Source: Diphasiastrum complanatum
Lineage: Eukaryota; Streptophyta; Lycopodiopsida; Lycopodiales; Lycopodiaceae
Direction of reading: 5' to 3'
NCBI GenBank assembly: GCA_029204225.1
Contig: CM055109.1
Location: forward strand, 30,625,360 to 30,689,359
Length of the DNA stretch: 64,000 bases
This document shows positions 20,762 to 31,319 of this stretch, piece by piece (position 1 is the stretch's first letter; each line of letters starts with the position of its first letter). The position numbers and the translations under genes are program-made. Below the pieces are notes generated by a model that was given only the letters and a program-made list of their open reading frames with translations, did no database searches and was not told the DNA's origin.

Positions 20762-21805
20762 ATGGGTCAGGCGGGTTTTCGAGCCCATCACTCTACCACA
20801 GATCACATCTTCACACTATGGGCCTTGATTGAGGAAGCTAAGCATAGGAGAGAGAGGGTTTACTGCTGTTTTGTGGACTTCAGGAAAGCCTTTGATTCTG
20901 TTCCTTGCTCGCTACTCATTCAGAGACTCCGAGACCTCGGCTTCTCCACCGACATCATTCTTGCTGTGATGGCACTACTTTATGAGCGTGTCCTGGGATG
21001 TTTCCAGCATAGCCGTGGCTTATCTTATCACATTTGGAGCACTATTGGGGTAAAACAAGGTTGCTCCCTCTCACCAGTCCTCTTTGGCTTGTATATTGAT
21101 GAGTTGGACAGAGTCATTACACAGTGCGGTGGCGCTGGTTGCAGGATTGGGGACATCTTGATTGTTATCCTCCTTTATGCTGATGATGTGGTACTGGTCT
21201 CACCTACCAGAGAGGGTCTACAGCGACAGTTAGATTGCCTACAGGAGTTCTGCACCAGATGGGACCTAGGGGTGAACATTGGGAAGACCAAGGTCATGGT
21301 CTTCAACACTTCTCGAGCATTCATGCAGAGACAGGAGCTTACTCTTGATGGGCAGGTTCTAGAGGTGGTCGATTCATATACATACCTGGGATCCTTTTCT
21401 GGTCCTACTTTTAGCATGAGACAGGCCGCTACCACCCGACTGGGCAAGGGACATGCCTCCCTTGTTCAGCTAGAGAGATTTTGTTTCCAGAAGTCCATTC
21501 ATGATGCTCGCAGCAAGTGTCGGCTCTTTGATACCATTGTCACCCCGACGGCTCTTTATGCGGCAGAGGCATGGTGTACAGGTCTCCCATCTTCACACTG
21601 GGCTAGTCTTTCACGATTACAAACCACCATGCTAGCTCGGCTGATCCAAGTGAAGCCTTCTGTACCACATGAGATTCTCCTGGCCGAGTTTGCGGTTCCA
21701 CCTATACAGATTGAGGCAGCTCTTCAGCTCATTACCTACATACAGAGGGTCCAGGCATTACCAGATATAGACAGATGTGCTGTCCTCCTCATAGAGTCTT
21801 CATAG
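20762..21805 (+). CDS. LINE reverse transcriptase domain, uninterrupted 347 codons
   Basis: RT copies LINE RNA onto nicked target DNA. In order: MGQAGFRAHHSTTDHIFTL, CCFVDFRKAFDSVP (motif A, ~residues 35-48), GVKQGCSLSPVLFGLYIDEL (motif B), LLYADDVVLVSPTREGLQ (YADD catalytic pair, ~140), LGVNIGKTKVMVF (motif D), YTYLGSFSGPTFSMRQAAT and the thumb with ALYAAEAWCTGLPSSHWASL and PSVPHEILLAEFA. All catalytic Asp residues are present. There is no promoter, EN or ORF1 attached. The start Met is probably internal to the original ORF2. Confidence 0.92.
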   Translation: MGQAGFRAHHSTTDHIFTLWALIEEAKHRRERVYCCFVDFRKAFDSVPCSLLIQRLRDLGFSTDIILAVMALLYERVLGCFQHSRGLSYHIWSTIGVKQGCSLSPVLFGLYIDELDRVITQCGGAGCRIGDILIVILLYADDVVLVSPTREGLQRQLDCLQEFCTRWDLGVNIGKTKVMVFNTSRAFMQRQELTLDGQVLEVVDSYTYLGSFSGPTFSMRQAATTRLGKGHASLVQLERFCFQKSIHDARSKCRLFDTIVTPTALYAAEAWCTGLPSSHWASLSRLQTTMLARLIQVKPSVPHEILLAEFAVPPIQIEAALQLITYIQRVQALPDIDRCAVLLIESS

Positions 21806-22640
21806 TTAGAGCTACAGATTATCATGGTTCTTTCATCGCACCTCCTACTAGAGTCATTTCGTATCTCCATCACAGCACTTCCCTCAGGCACCCATGAGTA
21901 TATCAGACGATTCCTCTATCGCGCATATCTAGAGCGGACTTGGCGTAACTAGTTAGGGATTAAGCCAGCTTTCTACCAAACTCATTTTTTGGAGCTGGAT
22001 GCATTAGGAACCCCGGTCATGCCATGCTACTTGGACTCGGGTCTCATCAGCTAGCTATTGAGACCGGGAGATTTCATGGTATTCCTAGAGAGGAGCGGAT
22101 TTGCCAGGTATGCTCTTTAGGTGAGGTGGAGTCCGAAGAGCATTTTATCTTTAGATGCCCTGTATACTATGAGATCAGAGGGCGATATCATTGATTATTC
22201 CGAGACATGCCTACCACTCTACGCTCTCTCATAGCCCATGAGGACCCATGATGTGTCGCTCTGATGGTACGCGAGATGTTCATATTACGGGGGATCTATC
22301 CGGGGCATCCCAGCATTTTATCTCACAGCCATTGATCACTTCCTTCTTTACTAGGCGGAGATCAAATGATTTAGTGCATGAGGATGACGATTATGACGAC
22401 GATGAGGATGATATCCGCCTATATGCCCATAGAGATTAGAGACAGTGTACGTCCCACCATCACGTTATCACCAGGATCACCAGAGATTCCACACAGAGAC
22501 GTACTACTACACATGCCCGTGCTCGTACTCATAGACGACGCCATTAGGCTCCAGTGCCTTCTACAGATTGCTGAGCGAGTGTAGCAGATTGCTGAGCACT
22601 TTTTCTTTGGAGAAGAGGTCGATCAAGACTATGTGGCAGC
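21806..22640 (+). pseudogene. LINE ORF2 C-terminal region, frameshifted
   Basis: It continues the RT copy with several stops: ITALPSGTHEYIRRFLYRAY, FLELDALGTPVMPCYLD, then by frameshift QLAIETGRFHGIP and ERICQVCSLGEVESEEHFIF with RCPVYYEIRGRYH (C-x2-C, H, C). The tail encodes QPLITSFFTRRRSND (PIP-box-like, 22326-22349) and then a run of Asp/Glu (DDDYDDDEDD). The region after ~22440 is Arg/Thr-rich and decayed. Confidence 0.85.
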
Positions 22641-23021
22641 ATGGGATTTGGCTACGGATTGTTCAGGGGCTTATTAGCATTTGAGTGAAGCCAATTCGCC
22701 ACGACTGCTGGTTGGCCATGGTACGGAAGAGCAAAGGGAGCCCTCGCTCCCCTCCCCGGATATCTAGTGCTTCTCAGGCAGTATTGTCTGAACCAGTTGC
22801 ATTTCAAACAGAAATACCTGAGCAAGTGGACACCATATTGGGACAACAGGGTGGATCATCCCAGAAGACTGCATCAGAACAGGTCTCCATCACCAAGGTG
22901 GACAATACAGTTGCTGCCAATACAAATGCCTCCTTCATTGGTAGTACATCTGCCTCCATCACTGACTGCAAAGCCTCTAATGTGGGCAACACAGTTACGA
23001 ACAAGACCACAATTATGCTAT
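22641..23021 (+). pseudogene. LINE ORF1 N-terminal fragment
   Basis: The open frame from the Met at 22718 reads MVRKSKGSPRSPPRISSASQ and continues Ser/Thr/Val-rich to about 23010. The MxRK start and low-complexity N-terminus resemble the ORF1 at 12767. It is cut off by the gypsy LTR beginning near 23022, so no coiled coil or RRM remains. Confidence 0.55.
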
Positions 23022-23414
23022 GGCTGATCTATGAAAGCAGGACATAAGCAGAAATTAGTCTAGAAAGCAAGAAAGAGAGCTTAAAGAGACTAAAGAGGAG
23101 AGAGATCAATATCATAGTTGAATGACAAATGACACAGATTCCCTACTTATAGCCTAAAGGAAGCCCTAAAAAGGAAGCTTCCAGTGGCAAGGGCCCAACT
23201 GGGAGGGATAATAGTGCGCCCTCCAAGAAGGCCCCCACTCTCCAGTAATATGTCCAAATGTCCAAATAATGAATAATAAGGCCCAAGGCCAACCATAAAG
23301 TCTAAGTGTCAATAATGAATAAAAAAGGGCCCAAGGCCTGCTTATGCATAAAGTAAAGTAAATTTAAATGGACGTGGCGATTGTAATGAGCCGAGTCCAT
23401 AACTCTCCCTAACA
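23022..23414 (-). repeat. Ty3/gypsy LTR (minus strand)
   Basis: The minus strand starts TGTTAGGGAGAGTTATGG at 23414 and lies directly 3' of a chromodomain remnant, as a 3' LTR should. It contains repeated GGGCCTTGGGCC-like words. The other edge (near 23022-23036) is not sharply defined. Confidence 0.6.
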
Positions 23415-23760
23415 CAAAAAAAAGACCCAACTGCCAAAAAGAAATTGGCTCAAACAACAGCAAGCCCTGGTGCATCAACAACTAGAGCAGCATCTGATGT
23501 AGAGGAATCAACAAGTGCAGCAAGAGCACGATCCTGATCCGCAAGTGATGGCGTATGATAAAAGACATCAATAGGCTCCCATGTGGCCTCCTCAATAGGA
23601 CGACCATCCCACTAGATCAAAAACTGAATCTGCCGACAGCGTCGACTATGGTGAAGCGGAACCTGGTGAATGGCAATTGGTAAGAAAGTGAACAGCTCAG
23701 GATCAACATCGTGGTGACGAAGGGAACATCTCGGCCGCGTCATCAGAAACCAAGCAATAT
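23415..23760 (-). pseudogene. Gypsy integrase C-terminal/chromodomain remnant
   Basis: A minus-strand frame reads RHHDVDPELFTFLPIAIHQV, then RQIQFLI, a stop, then WDGRPIEEATWEPID. This is the chromodomain pattern (vKWdgrp.eeaTWEp) found at the end of chromovirus integrases. Upstream residues are degraded. Confidence 0.7.
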
Positions 23761-24559
23761 GGAACAACCAGGAATGCCAAGGAACCAAAAGAAGATCAAG
23801 CAACAACCCGGAGTGCCAAGGTATCCGTAATGCCCAAGCTAGTAGAGAATCAACCCAAAAGAAAGGGACATCATACCAAGGTACCCAAAAGCCTGAGAAG
23901 GTAGAACTGCATCAGTAACAAGAAGCCAATAAGGAAACTAGAAAAGAGATGGACACTCATCGCGAATAGCCGAATCATACACGTAACCATCAACCATATG
24001 TCCAAGGTGCCCCAAGAAAAGATAGCAGCATCGGAAGACCAGCACCAAGGAGTAGGAACATAAGCAGGATGACAGGCACGCTGTAACAGCATGGAAAAGC
24101 AAGCGATATGCCAGGAAACATGGAGCATAAAGAGATCATCCTGACAAAGGATAGCTAAAATGGAGAAATATGCACCCGCATGGTCAAAAGCCCCAAGGTA
24201 TCCATAAGGCCCATGAATGAGAAGTAGCAATGGCACACGGTACCCTCAAGGCCCATATCACTAGAAGAGCAGCATGCCAAAAGATCTGTTGCAAATTGCA
24301 GGTCGCAGGTGTTGAAGACAGATCGCTGGTTGGCTGCATGTTGGATCGCTACTTAACACCTGAGAGTTGGATCGCTGGAATCAGATCATGGCTGAGCTGG
24401 AATGTTAGTTGTATCAGATTCTATTGCCTACAGATCGCTGCCTATAGTATGGACCATCATGAAACAAATAACAATATGCCATATGGAGATCTACTGGAGT
24501 AGCCAAAGCATCTGAAAGACCGTAGACCCATGAATAATATCGAAATAAGGAGGCGACAA
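23761..24559 (-). other. Degenerate gypsy interior, no domain recognised
   Basis: The minus strand has long open frames rich in Leu/Phe but no domain I can name. The words ccaaggtayc and gcccaaggtatcc recur (23815, 23876, 24010 and 24194), suggesting a decayed internal repeat. Confidence 0.35.
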
Positions 24560-24800
24560 CATCTATAGCATGGCGCTCAAGAACATGAGTAGCATCAAAG
24601 TACTCAACAACAATATCAAAGCATGCAACATCAGCAATAGTAGCAAGGCATACTATATCAGTATCAAAGCATGGAACAATATCATAGCATGCAACAACAT
24701 TGGTAGCACCATCAAAGCATGCAACGACATCATCAGAAGTATCATAGCATGCTATATCAGTATCAACGACCATATCAACCGCAAACTGTATATGTGAATC
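24560..24800. repeat. Minisatellite of about 30-bp units around gcatgcaac/gcatgctat
   Basis: At least seven imperfect units start with gcat(g/a)c or gcatgg (24624, 24648, 24670, 24688, 24718, 24748 and nearby), spaced 18-30 bp apart. On the minus strand they encode the repeats ACYD, VACFD and VACYDI in an otherwise open frame (24414-24905). Confidence 0.75.
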
Positions 24801-24901
24801 AGCATCAGTAGGAACCTGTATACGTGACTCTGACTCACTATGGGATACAATGACGAGCTTAGGTAGATCAATAACTATCTCAAGTAGATCAGGCAACTCG
24901 C

Positions 24902-25342
24902 TCACACTGTGTGATATAGAATCATCCTCATGTGTATCGCTAGCAATGTGTGAATCAACCTCATGTGAATCGCTAGAAGATCGACAGGAGGAACAATTAC
25001 AAAATTATCATCGGAAAATATAAGAAGGCGAAGTACTAGTAGAAAGTCATGCCACTCAGAGATAGGCGGATGAGAATGGACATAGTCAAACCACTTCGAC
25101 CTAGCAGAACCCTTTAAGAGAAAAATTGCATCAAGAATCTTATTAGGACCTGCACAAGTTGGCTGAGAAGTATCAAAGTAATATTGAAGACATGTGAGCC
25201 ATTTGTCGAACATATGTTCAGATGGTATATCACTATTAAAAACAAAAAGATAATCTAAAGGGGATAGAGACCGAAAATCAGAAGTCATGATACAAAACAA
25301 AATTAAAAGTAATGGAAAAGAATATGTAATCCAATGATCCAA
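24902..25342 (-). pseudogene. Gypsy gag-like open frame
   Basis: The frame reads HMFDKWLTCLQYYFDTSQPT, then ILDAIFLLKGSARSKWFDYV and ISEWHDFLLVL, the outline of a retrotransposon gag (helix, then A..L.G.A..W...). It differs from the gag at 28.3-29.2 kb, so it belongs to a second element. Repeats derived from HMR and the minisatellite frame follow it. Confidence 0.6.
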
Positions 25343-26215
25343 ATAATTTGGGTGTTTTTTTTTTTATATTTTATAATGGAGCGTAGAAAACGAAGAAAAA
25401 GTGAAAAACGAAATCGATGATAAAAATGAATTATGGAATTGAAACGCAAATGGAACGGAAACTAATAACAAATAACGAAAGACAAAATGAAAAAAGCGAT
25501 GGACAACACAAACCACAAAATGGAATGGAAATAACAAAACAATAGCCACAGGCAGAAAGTTAAGTCAGGCAAGACGCTAATCAAGTGGACGAACTGAAGG
25601 AGAGGACATAAGTCGTCACAACAGATATGCCAATGAAAAGATGTAACAAATAGTGTAGGTAGTACCTCGCAACTGCAAACGAGAGCGTGTTGAAAACGGT
25701 ACTAAAATGTAGCTGGAAATTATGCGAAATGAACTGCGCATAGGCTGTAGAAAGCTGCTGGAAATGTGCACGGACAGCCACCGATCAAATCTGTCAAGGA
25801 ACTACGTTGGAGCTGGAAATTTTGCCGTGTATTGGGGCCAAATGGGGTGCTGGACAGCCACCAAGTAATGCTGCAAGAGATGTTGGAAAAAATGCGTCGA
25901 AAAGGCTGGAAAACAGCGAATATGAAGGCTGTAAAAATGCGCTGGACAGCCTTCGGACAGCAAATGTAAAGGCTGGAAAACAGCAAGTATGAGGGTGGTG
26001 ATGAGCCTGCAATCAAATGTGAATTTGGGGTAGCAAACGGAGGCGGAACGAAGTAAAAATTGGAGGGGGATGGGCACTGCAAACAAGGTGTGAAAAATGG
26101 CTGCAAACGGAGACAAAAACGGACGAAAGTGATAAGTATGAAGGGGCTGGACAGCCTGCAAACAAAAGTGAAAAGAGGGCTGAAAATGGAACGAGAAACA
26201 GACGACCTGAAACTC
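25343..26215 (-). other. Purine-rich degenerate repeat tract between two gypsy parts
   Basis: The plus strand is A/G-rich and repeats CTGGACAGCC (about 25850, 25940, 26147) and aaggctggaaa-type words. No domain is encoded. The upstream integrase frame runs into it at ~26215 and becomes Phe/Leu/Pro-rich, so it replaces the integrase C-terminus. It may be the LTR/leader of the second gypsy element, since a similar gcgctgggcagccc lies at 29698. Confidence 0.45.
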
Positions 26216-26219
26216 AACA

Positions 26220-27365
26220 TGACGGCGATGACGACCAACAGAAGTCTGATAGCACTGTTGAACATGCTGTAAGTGAGTAGTAGCCCTAGCAATAAGCTCG
26301 CGAGCACCGGATAAAAAAGAGGCAATGATAATTGGTGTATCATCAGGAGGAACAGGCACCCCTGGCAAAAGTGGAGCATACCCATGAGCCAATAAGAAAG
26401 GTGAAACTCCAGTGCTGGTACTAACAGGGCTATTATAGCTACACTCTGCCAAACATAAATGCTGATCCCAATCCTTCCCGGAAGGAGAAACAAAATGGCG
26501 AAGGTAATCCTCAAGGATCTGATCAAGGACCTCAGTCTGGCCATCAGCAGTAGAATGATAAGCAGTACCCATCAGAAGTTGTACATCCAAAATACGCAGA
26601 AGCTCTGTCCAGAATGTAGATGTAAACTATCCCGATCAGATAGGATAGTATGTGGCATACCATGCAAAATCTCTGATAGAAAAAGACGTGTGCACTGCTC
26701 AACTATAATAGTACTGCGGACCGGTATAAAGTGTGCCTGTTTCAAGAACCGATCTACCACCTCCATACAAGAGTCATGACCACGGCGGGATGAGGAAGAC
26801 CAAGGATAAAGTCCATAGAAATATCTATCCACTGGCGATGAGGAATGGGCCAACTCTGGAGCAAACCAGAGGACTTAGCACGGGAATATTTATTATGGGC
26901 ACAAAAAGGACAATCAAGAATAAGATGGGCTAGCTCAGACTTCATGGATGGCCAATAGAATTTGTCCTTAAGACGTGCATAAGACTTCTGCAACCAAAAT
27001 GGCCACCATTAGGGAAAGCATGAGCATCAGACAACAATTGAGGACGAATGGAAAGAGAATTGGGAATAAATAAAGCAACATAGTGGTATAAACGATCATC
27101 AACAACAGTATAAACCTGGAAATTCTGAGAGGACGGAAGGGGACGAGAACAATAAACATTAGAAAAGTCAGAACAAGAATATGCGGCCGGTAAATCATCA
27201 AACCAAGAAGGTATTGAAGCAACAATACTATGTAACAATGCAGGAAGACGAGATAAAGCCTCAGCTGCCGTGTTTGCCTTACCTGGACGATACAAAATAT
27301 CAAAATGAAAAGACTGCAAAAATTGTAACCAACGATACTGACGATCACTAAGATCATGCTGAGAA
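26220..27365 (-). pseudogene. Gypsy RNase H end and integrase
   Basis: RNase H tail: SQHDLSDRQYRWLQFLQSFH, ILYRPGKANTAAEALSRLP. Integrase zinc region: RLKDKFYWPSMKSELAHLIL with CPFCAHNKYS. Catalytic core: ISMDFILGLP (Asp), LSDRDS (Asp), TADGQTEVLDQILEDYLR (Glu), then SYNSPVSTSTGVSPFLLAHG. The catalytic D-D-E is present but the frame shifts at ~26850 and ~26590, and the C-terminus is lost. Confidence 0.88.
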
Positions 27366-27690
27366 AAAAGGAAACGGATAACGGAGCTGAACCTCATCAT
27401 GTTCAACTTTAGACATACGATATGGAGCACGAGAGGGTGGGGTAGCACCAAGAATAAGATCAATATGGTGGGTGACATCTCGTAATGGTGGCAGAGACGT
27501 AGGTTGTGAAAAGACAACAGAATACCGATGCAATAAGTCAGAAATGACCTGAGGAAGAGGACCCATGGATGGAGCAGGAGGAGCAACAACTAATGTACTC
27601 TGAATGATAAGAAAAGTTGCACCCTGAGCCTTTGGCAGGCTATGCATAAACTGCTTCCCGGTAACCAACTGATAGTCACCCTGGGAATCA
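27365..27690 (-). pseudogene. Gypsy RT N-terminal remnant, broken
   Basis: The frame reads VISDLLHRYSVVFSQPTSLP, RDVTHHIDLILGATPPSRAP, YRMSKVEHDEVQ, then jumps at ~27370 to the RNase H end. The fingers-palm core and the YxDD box are missing, so no RT could be made. Confidence 0.85.
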
Positions 27691-28040
27691 ATACCAGAGT
27701 AAATGATGTCGACCAGCATGTGTAAAAGACAGTGTCTGCTGAGAAAGATCCACAGCAACAGTACCAAGTGAAGAAAACCAATCTGCACCAAGAATAATGT
27801 CATAGCGCTCCAGACGAATAATATAGAAATATGCCTGTCCAGAGAAGTCACCAATGCTATAGTCCAAGCCCTGAAACATCTGAGAGCTGATAAAAGAATG
27901 TGAGCTAGCAACCTCGACACTAAGAGACTGTGTAGCAGAAATAGGTGTAGCACGAATCCTAGTGGAAATGTAACTGCTAATAAATGAATGTGTGCTGCCA
28001 GTATCCACCAAAGCAATATACTCTCACCCCAAAATGCGGA
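27688..28040 (-). pseudogene. Gypsy aspartic protease
   Basis: ALVDTGSTHSFIS is the retropepsin active site, followed by DYSIGDFSG and YDIILGADWFSSLG, the flap and ILGADW motif. An in-frame stop lies just upstream of the active site (ILG*EYIALVD), consistent with decay. Confidence 0.88.
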
Positions 28041-29230
28041 CATGTAACCAAATAGAACGAGGACTAGGACGCCCACCAACCCAAGTAGCATAAGCAAGTT
28101 GTGCATGGCAAGCGGCGGAAGCAGGATCATCAAGAAGTGGGTCAACCGGCTCATCAACAGAATGTGGGTCTGAAGTATCAAGAATCTGGATATAATCATT
28201 AGGAGTAAGAGCCTCATGGTAAAAAACAGCAGTAGGAGGACCGGGAGACTATCGACAATCACGAGCTAGATGATCTGGACTCTTACAGCGATAACAGAGG
28301 CGCTTTTGTTGAATCTCAGCGAACTTTGCGGTTGAATAACGTCGAACAAAGGCAGGACGGGGTGTAGGAGGGCGAGGAGAAACGATAGTAGAAGAAGCCA
28401 AAAAAGGTAGGAAAGCTCAGTAAACTGATCAATATAAGCAGTCAAATCACTAGTATGGCGAAGGCTACGAAACAGATCACGTTGGCGAACCAACCACTGT
28501 GGGTCAATCGTAGCCATACGAAGATCATGACGAAAAGTAGGCCATATATGTAACCCCTCACGAGTAGGCTCAGAGCAATAGACACGCCACCAAGTCTGAG
28601 CTCGACCATCTAAATGTAATGCAGCCAACTGCACTTTCTGGGTGTCAGTCTTGGGATACATAAGAAAATAGGTCTTTAATTTAGAGAACCAATTTTCCAA
28701 GATATTCTTGTCAGACGAACTAGAATAAGTAGTAAGCTGGATGCGATCACGAAAATCACGAGCAAAATGGAGCTCATGATTACCTGAAAAAGCAGGAGAA
28801 GGAAATCCTGGTGGTGCGAAGGGAAATCCAGGTGGTGGTACAGAAGACCCGAAAGGAGACCCGTAAGGACTAGCACTATATGAAGGGAGACCAAACGTAC
28901 TACCAAAAGCACCTCTTGAAGATGGAGATGGAGCAGGAGCAGGCGTACTCAAAATAGGAAATAAAGGTGCTTTACCAGGACGATGAAGAATGTCTGGGGG
29001 GGGGTGGTATCCCCTCGTGGTAGGATAGTCTCAAGGCTAGAAAGAACACGATCAATACAACTCTCAAGATGATCCATGCAGGCATCAATATGTGTAAAAC
29101 GATTATCTAAAGAGCTTTGCGGTGGGTCTTCTAATGAAGAAGTCGCCACAGGGACTAAGGAAGAGACAAAACCTGAGGGAGAACGTTTGTCGTCACCCCA
29201 ACTTAGTCTAACTTCCAAAATCACCAAAAA
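28041..29230 (-). pseudogene. Gypsy gag with CCHC zinc knuckle
   Basis: The N-terminal part has FTHIDACMDHLESCIDRVLS (helical). A nine-base G run (~28996) shifts the frame. Next come a Pro/Ser/Gly-rich stretch and the gag core NILENWFSKLKTYF, KVQLAALHLDGRAQTWWRVY, TFRHDLR and DLTAYIDQFTELSY. The zinc knuckle CYRCKSPDHLARDC (C-x2-C-x4-H-x4-C) lies at about 28260-28300. It packages the element RNA. It is interrupted by frameshifts. Confidence 0.85.
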
Positions 29231-29712
29231 ATGGAACAAAAACAGCCAATCAAGAGGATAACAATCATAAAGTAAGGGGCTGAGAAAGTAGAATAATGGA
29301 CAACAAATGTGCAAGGTCAATAAGTAGAAGGGTTCTAACAAAATGGAAAAAGGAAGGAGGAGGGTGTGAGGCAGCAAAATGACACATATGAGAGGGAAAT
29401 AGGGGGCTGGAAAAGAGCAGTAGTATGTGAGCAAAAAGAGAGCAAGTAGGTGCAAAAAGGAAGTGCAAATGGGTGCAAGCAATACTTGGGTGGGTGCTGA
29501 TCCGTCGTCCAATCGGTAGTGCCAACAAAGAGAGGTAAAAGCTGAAGATATGACAGAATAGATGCGCTAACCAGCCACCAATCCGAATCCTCAACTCACA
29601 CCAAATAAGCTGAAAAGAGTGCTGAAAGAGGGCGCTAGCGACAAATAATCAGCAAAATGAGCAGCAAGTCGATGGAGAAATCCGTCAACAATGGTGAGAT
29701 AATAGGGCGCTG
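29231..29712 (-). other. Gypsy leader/possible LTR, pyrimidine-rich on the minus strand
   Basis: Purine-rich on the plus strand, without domains. Position suggests the untranslated leader or 5' LTR of the element at 26216-29712. No tRNA primer site was recognised. Confidence 0.4.
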
Positions 29713-29932
29713 GGCAGCCCTCTGTGTAGCTGGTGGTTAAGCTACTGATATTGTACCCTCGACAGAGCTGGAGGTTAAGCTTTGTTTTTCTCTCTGTTTT
29801 CTTGTTCTGGTTTAGCTTATAGGAATAAGTCCTACGTGGACAATGCTCCTTTTTTTTATGTACTTTTTACTTGTCTTATGTGCCCTTGGGCACTTGATAG
29901 ACATTAATATAATTCTAATTCTCTCTCTCTCT
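29713..29932 (+). mobile_element. LINE 3' UTR with hairpin and CT tail
   Basis: It aligns by eye with 36838-37095 (shared agctggaggttaagct, cctacg, and ctttt...gtcttatgtgccc). It contains the hairpin GTGCCCTTGGGCAC (29878-29891), gacattaatataatt and a ctctctctctc tail. Only the 3' end is present, as expected for 5'-truncated LINE insertion. Confidence 0.8.
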
Positions 29933-31240
29933 CATCCTCCACTGTTGGAGACCTTATTGAGTTCATTACAGGGAGAGACATTCTATTCTTTATGGACACA
30001 CATAAGAGCCAGGTTAGAACTACCTACATTTTCAAGATACAGATGGGATTTAGTATATAGGACAGAGATTAGAGCCATGAGTGGCAGGGGTTCAGGTGGA
30101 GTCGCTTGCTTATATCGAGAGACATTACATCCATTTGTCGAGTTCATCAGACATGATAAGCATGCACGTTATATCTGGGTTCGCCTCACATGACACTACA
30201 TTAGATTGGACAGAGATCTCTTAATTGCAGCATCCCACTTCCCCCCAAACTCCTCCTTTGTGGAGGGCATTGGTTCTCCATACACTATTCTTTCTACATA
30301 TATTATTAGATTTGTTGATCGAGGACATGTTCTTCTCACTGGCGACTTTAATGCCAAGACTGCTGCGCGACAAGTTGATTTTCATAACACTGCCGATTAG
30401 TTACGCATACGAGCCATTGATTGTGATGACATGGGAGTTACTAGGATCTCGACCGATTCACTAAGACCTATCACTGAATATGGAGAGTATTTGTTGCAAC
30501 TTGGTGAAGCCCATGAGTTAGAGCCATTTATAATGGCCTAGCTTGTTGCCCTGATTCGAGTAGCTACACATGCCATCCCCACAGTGGCGGACGCAATGTT
30601 GTTGACTACCTCAAGGGGTCACCATCCCATATCCCATTGATCTCATGCTTCCAGATTCTCCCCACTACTCTCTCTGACCACTCTTTCTTGTCTTGATATT
30701 TGGAAACTATACAACCTCACCACCTCCTTCCCACTCCATTGACCCCGCACCAACATATACTTTCACACATACCTGTATCAAGACGTACCAAGAAGCACTT
30801 ATTTCCTTGCTACACCACTTTCCCCATGATAGCACAAGCTGACTTTCTCACCGCATCACTTCATACCGCTGCTTCATCGTCCTTACCATCAAAACCCCAC
30901 AGACGTCCTTCCAGCTCCTTGGGTCCCATTTGACCTCCTTGGTTTGATGATGAGTGTCGCTCCTTACACCTCTACGTGGCCCATGCACATCTATATGAAC
31001 CACTTGCTCTTCATACTACTTGTCAAAATCTCCATCGTAAACTTTGCTACAAAAAGTGTGCCTTCGAAGAACGAGAAGGGAGACATCTTATCAACGCCCT
31101 AAATAGTTCTTCCACAGGTGCCTTTTGGTGCGCATTCATTTCTCGTGCTCCACCTCCCCTCGTCGATGACTTACAAACTTGGACCACATATGCCACCTCG
31201 TCTCTCTTCATCTAATTGGGCCAGTATCTCACAGTTGCAG
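29933..31240 (+). pseudogene. LINE endonuclease and linker, ending in a stub of RT thumb
   Basis: It begins right after the CT tail of the preceding LINE. Endonuclease motifs: SGRGSGGVACLYRETLHPFV, RYIWVRLT, SFVEGIGSPYTIL and HVLLTGDFNAKT (catalytic GDFN). LSDHS follows near 30680. The linker has QADFLTASLHTAASSS, PPWFDDECRSLHLYVAHAHL and ALNSSSTGAFWCAF. At ~31215 it jumps to NWASISQLQILML, matching the RT thumb WASLSRLQTTML of the copy at 21600. Stops are scattered. APE-type endonuclease nicks the insertion target. Confidence 0.85.
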
Positions 31241-31319
31241 ATCCTTATGCTCTCTAACCAACCAGCTTCGCGTTCATGCCCTTGACAGTAATGTGATGGG
31301 AGTTACTAGGATATCCGAC
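31241..31319. other. Short join between LINE and copia fragments
   Basis: It contains gatgggagttactagga (31293-31310), also present at 30437 in the endonuclease piece, suggesting local copying at the junction. Confidence 0.4.

Larger units (their letters stand above)
20745..22640 (+). mobile_element. LINE (group A) from RT start to C-terminal tail
   Basis: It starts abruptly at gagactacatgctatggg next to the copia fragment and runs through RT, thumb, zinc motif and acidic tail. Endonuclease and ORF1 are absent. After 21805 it has stops and frameshifts, so only the RT part is intact. It is followed at 22685 by the start of another LINE ORF1, with no recognisable 3' hairpin or microsatellite tail between them. 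Confidence 0.85.
26216..29712 (-). mobile_element. Ty3/gypsy element with reverse transcriptase core deleted
   Basis: The order on the minus strand is leader (29512-29712), gag with zinc knuckle, protease, RT N-terminus, then directly RNase H end and integrase. This is the gypsy order (PR-RT-RH-INT) with more than 1 kb removed. It carries frameshifts, for example at a run of nine G at ~28996. The integrase is cut at 26215. A LINE 3' end abuts the left side of the leader at 29713. Confidence 0.85.

Noticed and set aside
25720-26544. Long Leu/Phe-rich minus-strand ORFs (up to 274 codons) as membrane proteins
   Set aside because: They are shadow frames of the gypsy integrase and the purine-rich tract. 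The integrase frame carries the real motifs.
27354-28262. 302-codon Leu-rich minus-strand ORF as a transporter
   Set aside because: It overlaps the gypsy protease and RT in another frame. The hydrophobic run is an artefact of codon composition.
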